A stretch of 64,000 nucleotides of DNA from an uncultured Planctomycetaceae bacterium (GTDB lineage Bacteria; Planctomycetota; Planctomycetia; Planctomycetales; Planctomycetaceae): the NCBI GenBank assembly GCA_913031625.1, contig CAJWGB010000004.1:1-64000 (forward strand), read 5' to 3'. Below, in pieces: positions 20,945-31,346 of this stretch; position 1 is the stretch's first letter, and every line of letters begins with the position of its first letter. The notes beneath the pieces were generated by a model that worked only from the letters and a program-made list of their open reading frames with translations, searched no databases and was not told the DNA's origin. Both the position numbers and the translations under genes were made by a program.

Positions 20945-22312
20945 CTAGTCCCCCTGCTTCGTCGGGTCCGGGATGTCCTGAAGTGTGATAAGGAACTCAG
21001 TCCCACTCGTATCGGAGCGTACCAGTTCGATAGAGCCCTGAAGCTCATTCCTCGCGAGCTGCCGGCAGACGAACAGACCCAGTCCGGTGCCCGACGATTT
21101 GGTCGTATAGTAGGGTTCGAAGATCTGTTTCTGGTCTTCGGGCGAGATGCCGTGACCCTGATCAGCAATGTGTATTGCGACGTTGGCGGAGCCTGTTTCC
21201 GGCTTGTTGTAATGGGTTGTCACTGTGATTGACGCACCCTCTTCCGTCGCATCGAGCGCGTTCAGAACGAGGTTCAGCACGACCTGCACGAGCTGGTCGT
21301 AAATCGTGCGGATGGCTTTCATGCCGGAATCAAATTCCGAATTGACCTTTTTCCCCTTCCAGCGTTTGTAGTACTTGGCAATGTTCAGCGCGTTGTTGAT
21401 GGCTGAATGCACATCAACCGGGGCCACCTGCTGGCTGGTCGGACGACTGAACCCAACGAGTTCACGCAGGATTCTTTGAATGCGATTGAGCTGTCCATCG
21501 ACCATTTCCAGTCGATTACGCGTATGTTCGTCCTCGTTCCGCCGATGCAGCATCTGCACGATGGAGCTGATGGAAGCCAGAGGGTTCCCAACCTCATGTG
21601 CAATGCCAGCGGCGAGCAGTCCAAAAGCTGCCTGCTTTTCCTGTTGAACAAGTAATGCCTGTGAGTTCTGCAGCTCCTTGGTCCGGTCCGAAATCCTGCG
21701 TTCGAGGTCTGACTGATTGGCGAGCAGTTCGCCGTTGAGTTTCCCAAGCAGTTCCCCGGCGTTCTTCAACAACCCCGTCAATGCAATGATGGCCCATGCT
21801 GCCCAGCCCAGAAAGACAAGAGTCAGCAGCATCTGCATTGCTCCGCCGGGTGTCTTGTTGTCAGCCATCAGACCGAGCAGGCTGTAGCTGAAGGCATGAA
21901 TTCCGAACGTCGCGGAAGTAAGCAGAGGGGTGTGCCGAATTGCACAGACCAGAATGGAAAGAAAGTAGTAGAACCGGAAAGGGCTCCCGATGCCGTCGTC
22001 AAAATAGCACAGCATTCCGATGAACAGGGCCTCCATCAGGCTGACGAGGATCCGGAACTCTGCCAGCAGCACGTGCCCCTTCCAGCTGCGGACCGTGTCG
22101 ATAAACGCATAGACGGCGCCGACAGTGAGGATTGCGTTCAATTCCAGCCGCGACTCGGTCGGTCCTGAGTTGGTGACAAAGAAGTCCAAATTGACGAGCA
22201 GATAGCCAAGTGCCACACCGAACCATCGAATTCGGACAGTGATCGACTCAGCCTGAAGTTCACGCTCGCCCGGAGACACGGCCGTTGTCGTTTCCGGAAG
22301 TGGGGTGCTCAT
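20945..22312 (-). CDS. Membrane sensor histidine kinase (no adjacent response regulator)
   Basis: Multi-TM N-terminus, H-box AAGIAHEVGNPLASISSIVQML, N-box NLVLNALDATEEG, G-boxes IADQGHGISPEDQKQIFEPYYTTKSSGTGLGLFVCRQL. Confidence 0.95.
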   Translation of the reverse strand: MSTPLPETTTAVSPGERELQAESITVRIRWFGVALGYLLVNLDFFVTNSGPTESRLELNAILTVGAVYAFIDTVRSWKGHVLLAEFRILVSLMEALFIGMLCYFDDGIGSPFRFYYFLSILVCAIRHTPLLTSATFGIHAFSYSLLGLMADNKTPGGAMQMLLTLVFLGWAAWAIIALTGLLKNAGELLGKLNGELLANQSDLERRISDRTKELQNSQALLVQQEKQAAFGLLAAGIAHEVGNPLASISSIVQMLHRRNEDEHTRNRLEMVDGQLNRIQRILRELVGFSRPTSQQVAPVDVHSAINNALNIAKYYKRWKGKKVNSEFDSGMKAIRTIYDQLVQVVLNLVLNALDATEEGASITVTTHYNKPETGSANVAIHIADQGHGISPEDQKQIFEPYYTTKSSGTGLGLFVCRQLARNELQGSIELVRSDTSGTEFLITLQDIPDPTKQGD

Positions 22313-24741
22313 GTTGCATATCCCGAAAAGGTCGCAGAATCCACAGGGTTGTGACGAAATCGGGCGGCCTCGTTAAGCGATTCGCCCCGCAGATCTGCAG
22401 CTTTACCGGAATTCGGCTCCAAACGGGAGAATGCGCCGTCAGCGATGTGTCGGCCCGCGTAGCACGAGCAGCGGAGACGCTCTGCGCAGACTCAGGCTAC
22501 CCATTCTTACAGGCCGTTGACTTGCTGTTTCGACTGCTCACATTCCTGACACTTTCCACTACTCTGGCGGCGGCAGACTTTGAATCTGTGACCATCGGTT
22601 TTGACGGACAGGGTTGTGTGGGCGAGTGGTTGCCAATTACCGCGCGTGCCACCAGTCTTCCAGCCGGAAAGACGGCAATTCTGCAGACAGAATTTACGGA
22701 TCCCGCGGGCAACCTCTGCGTCGATCGAACAATTGCCCAGGTCATTCCTGATGACGGTCAAGCCACCCTGCAGGGATTGGTTCGGATCGGCCGGCTGGCA
22801 GGTACGGGAACGGTCAAACTTGTCATTGATGACGAAGTCGTGTCTGAGTACAGCGTGACTTACTCCGAGTCGGCTGATGAAGAACAGACCCTCCGACTCG
22901 CGACACGAAGTCAGACCTCTTTCCTGACCGTCGGGGAGGTCACTGGATTCGAACGATTCATTGACTCTGTCCGGTCTCGTTCCGGTGAGAGCGCAGTCGG
23001 ATGGTATCAGCTGACTGAAGCTGCGGAGTTACCTGTCTCATTGCAGGCTTACGACGCGGTCGACTACGTATTGCTCGCCGATGACTTTTCCCTGAGCGAG
23101 CAGCAACAACGGGTTTTACGCGGCTGGGTCCGAAATGGAGGGCGACTGATCGTGTCGTCTGGAAACTCCATCCCGGAGTTACTTCGAACTCCTCTTGGGG
23201 CATGGATGGCATCCCGATTCGAACTTGCCGCGAAGCCTCAGGGGATGAGGCTGTTTACTTCGCTCGTCTCCTTTGTTCCGGGGGCTGCACAGATCTCGAC
23301 GAACCAGGTATGGAGTGTTGCGGCCGTAAAGAATCGGGCTGTGACTGCTCTGGTGGACTCGTCGAATGGCCCAATAATTTCTCGTGTAAGCGAGGGTGCC
23401 GGCTGGATTACCCTGATTGGGATGGACGTCAATGAGCGTCCGATCAGTGTCTGGAAGTCACTTCACAAGCTCTACGAGGTTTTGTTTTTTGGGGACAGTC
23501 TCAGTGGGCAGAAGCAGGAACGGCACACGTCTCGGCGAATTTCCGGGTCAGGGATGTCTGACATTGGGACACAGATGCTTGCGGCAGTCGATGCAGTTCC
23601 TGACGGCGGCAGTCGTTCCGCATGGTCGGTGATGTCCGTTCTATTCGCGTGGCTGCTGCTGATCGGGCCTCTGGATTATTTTCTTGTGACACGCGTGCTG
23701 AAGAAGCCACATCTGACATGGGTCACATTTCCGATCCTGATCATTGTGGCTATCGCGTTGATCTACCCCTCGACTCAGGGCTCAGGTTCATACAACACAA
23801 AACAGCTTCATCTGATCGACGTTTCTGCTGACGGTGCCGACAACTATGTGCGAACACGCAGTTGGAGCAGTATTTCATCGCCGGAAACCCGGAAGGCTGA
23901 GATTAGTTCGACGCCCTCTCTGTTGACGGGCCTGTCCGCAGAAAATGTGCATTCCACACTGACGTGGCAGGGGCGTGCCGAGGATGCCTACGGTGCGATG
24001 TATCGCCCGGAGGGAATCAGTCTCGGGAAACAGCAGTTTGTCCGCGCAGCCAGCGAAGAACTGGCAGAAGTGCCGCTATTCACTGACGGCTCTCTTTGTC
24101 TGGTTGGCGAGTCCCATGCATCAGTCTCCGAGCCAGTCATCAAATCAGACCTGTTGGCAGCCGGATATGGTGCTCTGACAGGAACTTTTTCACATGAACT
24201 TCCGGGTGAGATTTCGGACTGGGTGATCGCTTTCCACAACCGCATCTATCAGGTCCGCGCCGGTGGCATGGGAGAGCTCGGAGTACTCAGTGCTGGTGAG
24301 GTTTGGTCATCCAGTGACAAGAGTCTCGGAGCATCGGACCTGAAGTCATGGCTCACAGGAGCAAGGATGGTTGTTGCTGATGAAGGGAAACATGCCGATC
24401 TGAACAAGTCCACACTGGTACTGAAACCGTATGATCGAAAGTCGCAGGACCTGCTGGATATTGTCCGCATGATGTCCTTCTACGATGTCGTCACCAGCAC
24501 CTACGTCAATCTTGATCACCACCAGTTTCGCCAGTTGAAACTCACCGATGCCATCGAACTGAATCGTGCTGTTCTGATTGGCCGTTTTCGAAAGACGGGT
24601 GACAGTAGTGATTTCGCGGCGTCTGATCTGCAGATTGACGGATCATCTGTCGACGCTGAAAGGACAACGATTGTGCGGCTGATCCTGCCAGTTCAAACAC
24701 AGCAGAACAACGGTGACGAGCCAAAGGAAAGCGACGAGTAA
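22285..24741 (+). CDS. Large membrane-anchored hypothetical protein (probable start near TTG 22522)
   Basis: Long ORF; signal-like LLFRLLTFLTLSTTLAAADFESV at about residue 80, and internal TM region SAWSVMSVLFAWLLLIGPLDYFLV / FPILIIVAIALIYP. Stop shared (ATGA-type overlap) with the downstream ABC ATPase. Confidence 0.82.
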   Translation: MSFPEVGCSCCISRKGRRIHRVVTKSGGLVKRFAPQICSFTGIRLQTGECAVSDVSARVARAAETLCADSGYPFLQAVDLLFRLLTFLTLSTTLAAADFESVTIGFDGQGCVGEWLPITARATSLPAGKTAILQTEFTDPAGNLCVDRTIAQVIPDDGQATLQGLVRIGRLAGTGTVKLVIDDEVVSEYSVTYSESADEEQTLRLATRSQTSFLTVGEVTGFERFIDSVRSRSGESAVGWYQLTEAAELPVSLQAYDAVDYVLLADDFSLSEQQQRVLRGWVRNGGRLIVSSGNSIPELLRTPLGAWMASRFELAAKPQGMRLFTSLVSFVPGAAQISTNQVWSVAAVKNRAVTALVDSSNGPIISRVSEGAGWITLIGMDVNERPISVWKSLHKLYEVLFFGDSLSGQKQERHTSRRISGSGMSDIGTQMLAAVDAVPDGGSRSAWSVMSVLFAWLLLIGPLDYFLVTRVLKKPHLTWVTFPILIIVAIALIYPSTQGSGSYNTKQLHLIDVSADGADNYVRTRSWSSISSPETRKAEISSTPSLLTGLSAENVHSTLTWQGRAEDAYGAMYRPEGISLGKQQFVRAASEELAEVPLFTDGSLCLVGESHASVSEPVIKSDLLAAGYGALTGTFSHELPGEISDWVIAFHNRIYQVRAGGMGELGVLSAGEVWSSSDKSLGASDLKSWLTGARMVVADEGKHADLNKSTLVLKPYDRKSQDLLDIVRMMSFYDVVTSTYVNLDHHQFRQLKLTDAIELNRAVLIGRFRKTGDSSDFAASDLQIDGSSVDAERTTIVRLILPVQTQQNNGDEPKESDE

Positions 24742-25670
24742 TGATCGAGACCAGAAACCTCACCAAACGCTATGGTAATCTGATTGCCGTCAACAACATC
24801 AACCTCAAACTGGATGAGGGTGACGTCTTTGGTTTCATCGGTCCCAACGGTTCCGGTAAGACGACCACGATGCGGATGATCGCGACGCTGTTGAATCCGG
24901 ATCACGGAGAAGCCTACGTGTGTGGCAAGTCGATCTACACGAATCAGGAGGACATTCGGCGACTGGTGGGATTCATGCCGGACTTCTTTGGCGTTTATGA
25001 TGACATGACAGTCATCGAGTATCTGGAGTTCTTCTGCGCTGCGTACCGCATTCCGGCTGACAAACGACGCGCGATCTGCGAAGAGAAACTTGAGCTCGTT
25101 GATATGTCATTCAAACGTGACGCGATGGTCAATGAGCTGTCGCGCGGTCAGACGCAGCGAATTGGACTTGCTCGCACACTTCTCCATGAACCACAGGTGC
25201 TGCTCCTTGATGAGCCTGCCAGTGGCCTGGACCCTCGAGCGCGAATTGAAATCCGAAACCTGCTTCGACGGCTTGGCGAACTTCGTAAGACTGTGATCGT
25301 CTCGAGCCACATTCTGCCGGAACTGGCAGACGTTTGTACGCGGGTCGGGATGATCGAGAAGGGCAACCTGATCGTTGACGGCAACGTAGCGGAAGTCATG
25401 CAGAAAGCGCGTCAGAGAATCGTGTTGAACATTCGCGTTCGCGAACGCACGGAAGAAGCCGCAGCATTGCTCGAACAGTGTGATTCCGTGGAGAGCGTAA
25501 ACAGCATTGAAGATGGCCTCATTGTCATCACGCTCGCACCTGAGACCGACGACTACAGTGACATTCCATCAGCGCTTGTTGAAAGTGGATTCGCCATGAC
25601 GCTGTTCCGTGAAGAAGAGGTCAATCTGGAGACAGCCTTCATGGAACTGACCAAAGGGCTCGTCCAGTAG
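24741..25670 (+). CDS. ABC transporter ATP-binding protein (ABC-2 type)
   Basis: FGFIGPNGSGKTTTMRMIATLL, NELSRGQTQRIGLARTLLHEPQVLLLDEPASGLDPRAR, VSSHILPEL. Confidence 0.95.
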   Translation: MIETRNLTKRYGNLIAVNNINLKLDEGDVFGFIGPNGSGKTTTMRMIATLLNPDHGEAYVCGKSIYTNQEDIRRLVGFMPDFFGVYDDMTVIEYLEFFCAAYRIPADKRRAICEEKLELVDMSFKRDAMVNELSRGQTQRIGLARTLLHEPQVLLLDEPASGLDPRARIEIRNLLRRLGELRKTVIVSSHILPELADVCTRVGMIEKGNLIVDGNVAEVMQKARQRIVLNIRVRERTEEAAALLEQCDSVESVNSIEDGLIVITLAPETDDYSDIPSALVESGFAMTLFREEEVNLETAFMELTKGLVQ

Positions 25671-26021
25671 TCGCCAGAACGCTTTCCAGATAGATCGCAG
25701 CGTTTGCTGGCGCTGCGGGCCCAGGCGAATACGAGATATCTGTAGCGTCGTGGAGAGACAATGATTTGCCAGGCTGGTAACTCGAAGAGAAAAGTTGCAT
25801 TTGCAGACAGATCTCTCGCTCACCAGGAAATTGCATGCATCGCTGTAACTGGTTGCAAAGATCAGCTTTGCTGCAAATCGACTTACGTCGACGGATGCAG
25901 TCTCCTGTCACGCTTCGGGTTTTCTTCAGGCAGACGCCAGGATTAAGTCAAATGCAGGCTGGTGAAACGCTGCGGCCTCATAATATCCGGTCCAGAAGCA
26001 GAGCGCATTAAAAAGAGCGCA

Positions 26022-26053
26022 TGAAAAACGCGGACACCAGAGTGTCCGCGTTC
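26022..26053 (-). terminator. Rho-independent terminator for the downstream minus-strand gene
   Basis: Minus strand: gaacgcggacac-tctg-gtgtccgcgtttttc. Confidence 0.85.
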
Positions 26054-26081
26054 ATTGAATTCGACGGTCGCAAATCGACTG

Positions 26082-26855
26082 TTATTCGGTCTCAGGAGCT
26101 TCAGATTCTTCTTCAGCAACCTCAGTCGTCTCTTCAGTGATGGCAGCCTTTTCGGTCGCTTCACCTGGATCACTGTCGTCGCCGGGAGTCTCCTCTTCCT
26201 CTTCGATGATGGTCGCTTTCTTTGTTTCCAGAGCGTCCTTCTGCAACTGAGCAATCTGAGCACGTGCACCCACAAGTGCATCTTCTGACTTCTGAACTTC
26301 CGTTCGCATGGTCGCAATCGACTCCTTGAGCTGATCGTTTGCCTTCTGCAGTTCAGTTGCGTCATCTTTGAGTTGCTTATTGACAGCCTCAGACTTCGCC
26401 AGAGCCTGCTGTGCATTCTTTGCACTGGCTTCGGACTTCTTCGCTCGGTCGCTTTGTTCCTGCACTGCTACTGTTGTCTTCTTGACCTGCTGGCGAAGCT
26501 GAGCAATTTCCTGCATCAGCTGATCTCGTTCAGCAGCAGCACTGGCCTTCGCTTCGGCGAGTTGCTGCTTTGTTTTGCTGACTTCAGCCTTCGCAGACGT
26601 CAGCTCTGTTCGTACTTCAGCAACTTCTTTTTCAAGGTGTTCGGCTTCAACAGAGCGATGGAGTGCTTCCCAGTGCGTGATCGTTTCGCGGATTTCTCCA
26701 TCCTTGCCCTTCCAGTACTTTGTGGTTGGGCCATAGCTGGAATTGCGGCAGCACATCTGCTGGACGTAGCAGAGTTTGGCAGCACGTCGAGCTTTGCCGG
26801 CTTCGCCGGGAGCACAGGCGAGTAACATCATAAATGGAATCAGAATGCGTTTCAT
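26082..26855 (-). CDS. Secreted/periplasmic coiled-coil protein with acidic C-terminus
   Basis: Signal MKRILIPFMMLLACAPGEAGKA; Cys-containing segment KLCYVQQMCCRNSSYGP, long heptad-like K/E/Q/A-rich region, Glu/Thr-rich tail. Followed by strong terminator. Confidence 0.75.
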   Translation of the reverse strand: MKRILIPFMMLLACAPGEAGKARRAAKLCYVQQMCCRNSSYGPTTKYWKGKDGEIRETITHWEALHRSVEAEHLEKEVAEVRTELTSAKAEVSKTKQQLAEAKASAAAERDQLMQEIAQLRQQVKKTTVAVQEQSDRAKKSEASAKNAQQALAKSEAVNKQLKDDATELQKANDQLKESIATMRTEVQKSEDALVGARAQIAQLQKDALETKKATIIEEEEETPGDDSDPGEATEKAAITEETTEVAEEESEAPETE

Positions 26856-27202
26856 GTCTATCCTGCCGTATGAATGCAATGCGGGAATCGTCGTTGGTGC
26901 CTTGTGAGGCAACGAAGAGGTCAAAGGCGACCTGCAGACCGGAGTGTCTGTGAGTCAAGGGTAATCAGGTGGGGCTGCAGATGTTATCGTGAAGTATTGA
27001 AAGTTTGCCGAGTGCAGAAACTGGTTTCATCAGGAAATCTGCAAAGCTGAGGCATTGTGGCCAATCTGAATCGGTTTTGCCAGATTTTTCAGGTGGCGCC
27101 TCCAACAGATTCTCGCGGGACTCCCTACGTCTTTGGCATCGAGAATTGCTGTCGCGGACCGTTGACTCTGCCAGACGGCTCGCTCCTTCGAATCGGCGCA
27201 GA

Positions 27203-27237
27203 GAGAAACCCTGGCCAACAGTGGACCAGGGTCTCTT
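27203..27237 (-). terminator. Possible terminator hairpin downstream of the 27260-28451 gene
   Basis: agagaaaccctggcc-aaca-gtggaccagggtctct stem; only a weak U tract on the minus strand. Confidence 0.45.
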
Positions 27238-27259
27238 GAATCAGTCTCAGGGATGATGG

Positions 27260-28451
27260 CTATTCGGCTGGTTCCTTCAACTTTGTCGTTTGCTTGAAGT
27301 CGGGCAAGCCTTCGGACAGGACACTCGCTTCGAATTTCGGATTCTTCAGTTCACCGTTGTCATCCAGTCCGTTGAATGCCACTCGGCATGACACCACAGG
27401 TTTCACCCAGATTGCCTTTCGGCTGGTGGACAGAATTGGATCTCTCACGACTGCTTTCTGCAGTTTGAGTCCCATGTACTGGAAGTCTCTGTGAGGAATG
27501 TCTTTTCGCTCGATCCGGCCAACATGCTGCAGCTTTCCGGTCGTGCGGGCAGCGATTAGCAGGGCGACCGGGATGCGTTTCGCATCCACTTCGACTCCGT
27601 AGACCACACACTGTGTTGTGTAAACCGGGAGTATTTCTTCTGCGTTTTTGGCTTGCTCCTCCGCTCCGTTGCCGATTTCCTGGAGAGATTCTTCTGTTCC
27701 TCCCAGCTCATTCAGTGCCTGTTTCATGCTGCCAGCACCTTCTGCCACCGTGTCTTCTGTCCCTTCGGCAAGGTTGTTCCCTGCTTCCTCCATGCTCTGT
27801 GAAATGTCGCCAGCGTTCTGCTGTTTGGCAGCGTTCCCGACAGCTCCGATAAGGTTCCCGGGCTTGACGTCAGGCTGCTGGTGAACGCGGAGGGGTGCCG
27901 AATAATCGATCCCACCGATGATGGTGACAGCCGTCAGGAAAGCTGTTGCTCCCCATGCTACGGCGAGGATTCGTTTTGCTGTTTTGGGCAGCTGAGTAAT
28001 AGTTGGTTGCCAGATGCTGAACCATGAGAGCATTACGTCATTCAGGTTCAGGCGGCGGTTGTCTTTGAGAGCGTGATAGCTGGCGATTCCGTGAGCGGTC
28101 AGGGCACTGATTAGTCCCGCGCCCGCCTGAATCAAGGCAATCATCCCTCGCAGACCTTCGTCTTCGGAGAATGACAGTCGAATTGCGACACTGCCGGCAG
28201 CCAGTCTGACGATGCCTGTCAGCATCACCCAGAACCACATTGAGATTGATTCGATGGCTCCACGGTTATCCGCGGTCTCTTCGACGACATCAGGCAGATC
28301 GTCTGCCCACGAAGGGCTGTCCTCAGAGACTTTCCCATCGGCGAGCGGGTAGTAGCTGCAGCTGGGGCACCATGATGCACCGCCCCAGGACTTCGTGGTA
28401 TGACAACGTGGACACGTTTTGCCCGGACGGTGGCAGTTCGACGATCGACAT
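27260..28451 (-). pseudogene. Zinc-ribbon membrane protein with an apparent 1-nt frameshift (or assembly error) near 28417-28420
   Basis: Open frame 27260-28240 continues upstream, without any ATG/GTG/TTG, through CPRCHTTKSWGGASWCPSCSYYP. ATG at 28451 in another frame gives MSIVELPPSGQ; removing one A from the AAAA run joins them as MSIVELPPSGQTCPRCHTTKSWGGASWCPSC... Confidence 0.7.
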
Positions 28452-28815
28452 TTCTATTCCCGCTTTGCGTTCTGGCGGTGATGTTCATCCGCACCAGTCA
28501 GGGTGTCGTGTATGGTAAACATAGGTTCAGAATGACTCACCTGAGGCGTCAGGGAGGCAAGAAAGCGTCGCTCGGGGAGTCACCTGTTCAACAAAGGCTG
28601 CGCAACCGGAACTGCAGCTTTAACCCATGCACTCGGCGAAGCTGTTTCAGGCCCTACAACCCGCAGGCCTGCCCTCGCTTTCCTTGCTCCGCACGTCTTA
28701 CCGTGCCGACATTGAAGTATGCGGCCGAATCTGCCGTTCCAGAATTGGGGCCTTCCTGACAGCAGGCTCTTCGCACGCTCACAACCGGGCTCGTGAGAGA
28801 CCGCTCAAACTGCAA

Positions 28816-30342
28816 ATGATCATGCTCTCTTCAGACAGACTGCGAATCGTACTCACCGCCTCAGAAGCAGTACCGTTCTCCAAGACCGGTGGATTGGCAG
28901 ACGTGACCACCGCGCTGGCCAAAGCGCTCGATGTGATGGGGCATGACGTCACCATCATCATTCCTGACTATCGTGAGTTGCGGCAGGGCAAAGCTCACAT
29001 TTTCAATGTCACGGATACCGGAATGCGGTTTTCATTGTCCATGAACGGACGATACGTCAACGGCGGGGTGAACTGGACAATGCTGCCGGAGACTTCGGTC
29101 AAGGTGCTGCTGATCAGCCAGCCATATTACTTTGACCGCCCTCAACTCTATATGGAGAACGGTGAGGGATATCGAGACAACTGCGAACGCTTTTGTTTCT
29201 TCAGTCGCGCGTGTCTCGAGATCTGTCAGCAGATGGTTCTTCGCCCGGACATCATTCACGCCAACGACTGGCAGACCGGCCTGATTCCGGCCATGCTGAA
29301 CACTCAGTACGCCAACCGGCCGGGATTCGAAAACGCGGCCTCTGTAATGACGCTCCATAACATGGCATATCAGGGGAGGTTCTGGCACCTTGATATGCAT
29401 CTGACCGGGATGGACTGGAAGTACTACAACATGCGGCAGATGGAAATGTGGGGCGACCTGAATCTGCTGAAAACCGGAATCGCATTCGCTGACCAGATTA
29501 CGACAGTCAGTCCCACATATGCGTCCGAAGTCTGCACGCCGGAAGGCGGCGAAGGCCTTGACCCGATTCTCAGCTACCGCAGCAGAGACCTCGTTGGAAT
29601 TCTGAACGGCATTGATGACACGGTCTGGAATCCGGAGACCGACCCGCATCTGCCTGCCAACTACACTTCTGAAACACTGGCGGACGGCAAGACCGCGTGT
29701 AAGCTCAAACTGCAGGAGCGAATGGGGCTTCCGTGTCGGAAGAACGTCCTGCTGTTTGGCATGGTCTCCCGGATGTCGGATCAGAAGGGCTTTGATCTCC
29801 TCAAAGACTGTATGGAGCGACTTCTGAGACAGGATCTTCAGTTTGTCTTCCTCGGGACCGGGGACCCCGGCTACGAGCAGTTTCTGCGATTGCTTGGTGA
29901 GCAAAACCCGTCAAAAGTCGGCACCTACATCGGATTTGACGATTCGCTGGCCCATCAAATCGAGGCCGGCTCTGATGCATTTTTGATGCCCAGCCGATTT
30001 GAACCCTGCGGACTCAACCAGATGTACAGCCTGCGTTATGGCACGCTGCCTGTTGTGAGACGAGTTGGTGGTCTCGCGGATTCCGTTGTCGATCTGACTC
30101 CGAAAACTACTGCCGACAAGTCGGCTACTGGATTTGTGTTTGATGAGTACCTGTCGCACTGCCTTGCTGACTGTATTGAGCGCGCTGTCGACACGTGGCA
30201 GGACGAATCAGTCTGGCAACAGATGGTTCGGACCGGGATGTCTGTCGATTGGTCCTGGCGCAAGAGCGGCCAGCGGTATCTTCAGGTGTACCACCGAGCA
30301 CACCAGCGTCGAAACGATCGCGCCCGGGACGAACGTGAGTAG
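28816..30342 (+). CDS. glgA: Glycogen/starch synthase (ADP-glucose type, GT5)
   Basis: ASEAVPFSKTGGLADVTTALAKAL, HANDWQTGLIPAML, NGIDDTVWNPETDPHLPANY, MVSRMSDQKGFDLL, PSRFEPCGLNQMYSLRYGTLPVVRRVGGLADSV. Confidence 0.96.
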   Translation: MIMLSSDRLRIVLTASEAVPFSKTGGLADVTTALAKALDVMGHDVTIIIPDYRELRQGKAHIFNVTDTGMRFSLSMNGRYVNGGVNWTMLPETSVKVLLISQPYYFDRPQLYMENGEGYRDNCERFCFFSRACLEICQQMVLRPDIIHANDWQTGLIPAMLNTQYANRPGFENAASVMTLHNMAYQGRFWHLDMHLTGMDWKYYNMRQMEMWGDLNLLKTGIAFADQITTVSPTYASEVCTPEGGEGLDPILSYRSRDLVGILNGIDDTVWNPETDPHLPANYTSETLADGKTACKLKLQERMGLPCRKNVLLFGMVSRMSDQKGFDLLKDCMERLLRQDLQFVFLGTGDPGYEQFLRLLGEQNPSKVGTYIGFDDSLAHQIEAGSDAFLMPSRFEPCGLNQMYSLRYGTLPVVRRVGGLADSVVDLTPKTTADKSATGFVFDEYLSHCLADCIERAVDTWQDESVWQQMVRTGMSVDWSWRKSGQRYLQVYHRAHQRRNDRARDERE

Positions 30343-30354
30343 ATAAGGCCGCAG

Positions 30355-31317
30355 ATGGATGCTGTCCCCGACAATGTGAATCGCCTCCTGCCTGGTCTGA
30401 GATGCCCTCAGACCGGCGGCCTGCTCACGCGGGACGGGGAGCAGTTGCGCTCTGGCGATTTGTCATGGCCGGTTGTCGATCAGATACCACGATTTGTAGA
30501 TGACCGTCACCTCAGCAGTTTCGGCGATCAGTGGACGACATGGGAAGTTGCTCATCGCGATGAGGATCAGAAGACATTCACTGCCAAGACAGGCGTTGAG
30601 ATCAGCGATCTGTCGGGCCTGAGAATTCTCGATGCCGGATGTGGAGGAGGACGCTACGCGCGTGTCTGTGGAGAAGCCGGTGCGAAGGTTGTAGGAGCCG
30701 ATCACACTCGTGCTGTTGATAAGGCCATACAACTGTGTCGGGACCTCGATGAAGTCTCTTTTCTGCAGGCTGACTTGAAGCATCTGCCGCTGGAGCCTGC
30801 TTCCTTCGACTTTGTGTTCTCAATTGGTGTCATGCATCACGATGCCGACACTCGAAAAGTTTTTGATGCCGTGGCCAGGCTGGTCAAGCCGGGAGGAAGG
30901 TATTCCGTCTGGCTGTACCGCCGCAATCAGTGGTGGCAGGAACTGATTAACAGTGGACTTCGAGGTATTACCACCCGTCTGCCGGCACCCGTATTGCGGC
31001 CGTTCTGCCATCTGGGAGCGATTGCGGGTGGGATCCCCGTCATTAATCGAACGCTCAACAAGATCGTGAACTTCTCGGCCCACCCCAGTTACGAAAATCG
31101 AGTGTGTGATACGTTCGACTGGTGGGCCCCTAAGTATCAGTTTCACCACACTGTGAGTGAGTTGAGCGACTGGTTTGTCGCCGCTGGATTCGAAGATCTC
31201 CGAGTGCTGCCTCCGGAAAAGACAGGCAGCCTGTACCGCTGGACGTATGATAAGAGTCTGCTTATCGGCAGCGGCGTGAACATGACGGCCGTGCGAATCC
31301 GCGACAGCGAAGACTAA
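30355..31317 (+). CDS. Class I SAM-dependent methyltransferase with Trm112-like N-terminal region
   Basis: LLPGLRCPQTGGLLTRDGEQLRSGDLSWPVVDQIPRFVDD then LRILDAGCGGGRYARVCGEAGAKVVGADHT and FDFVFSIGVMHHDADT. Confidence 0.92.
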   Translation: MDAVPDNVNRLLPGLRCPQTGGLLTRDGEQLRSGDLSWPVVDQIPRFVDDRHLSSFGDQWTTWEVAHRDEDQKTFTAKTGVEISDLSGLRILDAGCGGGRYARVCGEAGAKVVGADHTRAVDKAIQLCRDLDEVSFLQADLKHLPLEPASFDFVFSIGVMHHDADTRKVFDAVARLVKPGGRYSVWLYRRNQWWQELINSGLRGITTRLPAPVLRPFCHLGAIAGGIPVINRTLNKIVNFSAHPSYENRVCDTFDWWAPKYQFHHTVSELSDWFVAAGFEDLRVLPPEKTGSLYRWTYDKSLLIGSGVNMTAVRIRDSED

Positions 31318-31346
31318 ACGTGGCAGCAGAGTTTTTACTCTGACGG

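Noticed and set aside
29032-29904. 290 aa minus-strand ORF within glgA
   Set aside because: Entirely antisense to glycogen synthase with intact catalytic motifs.
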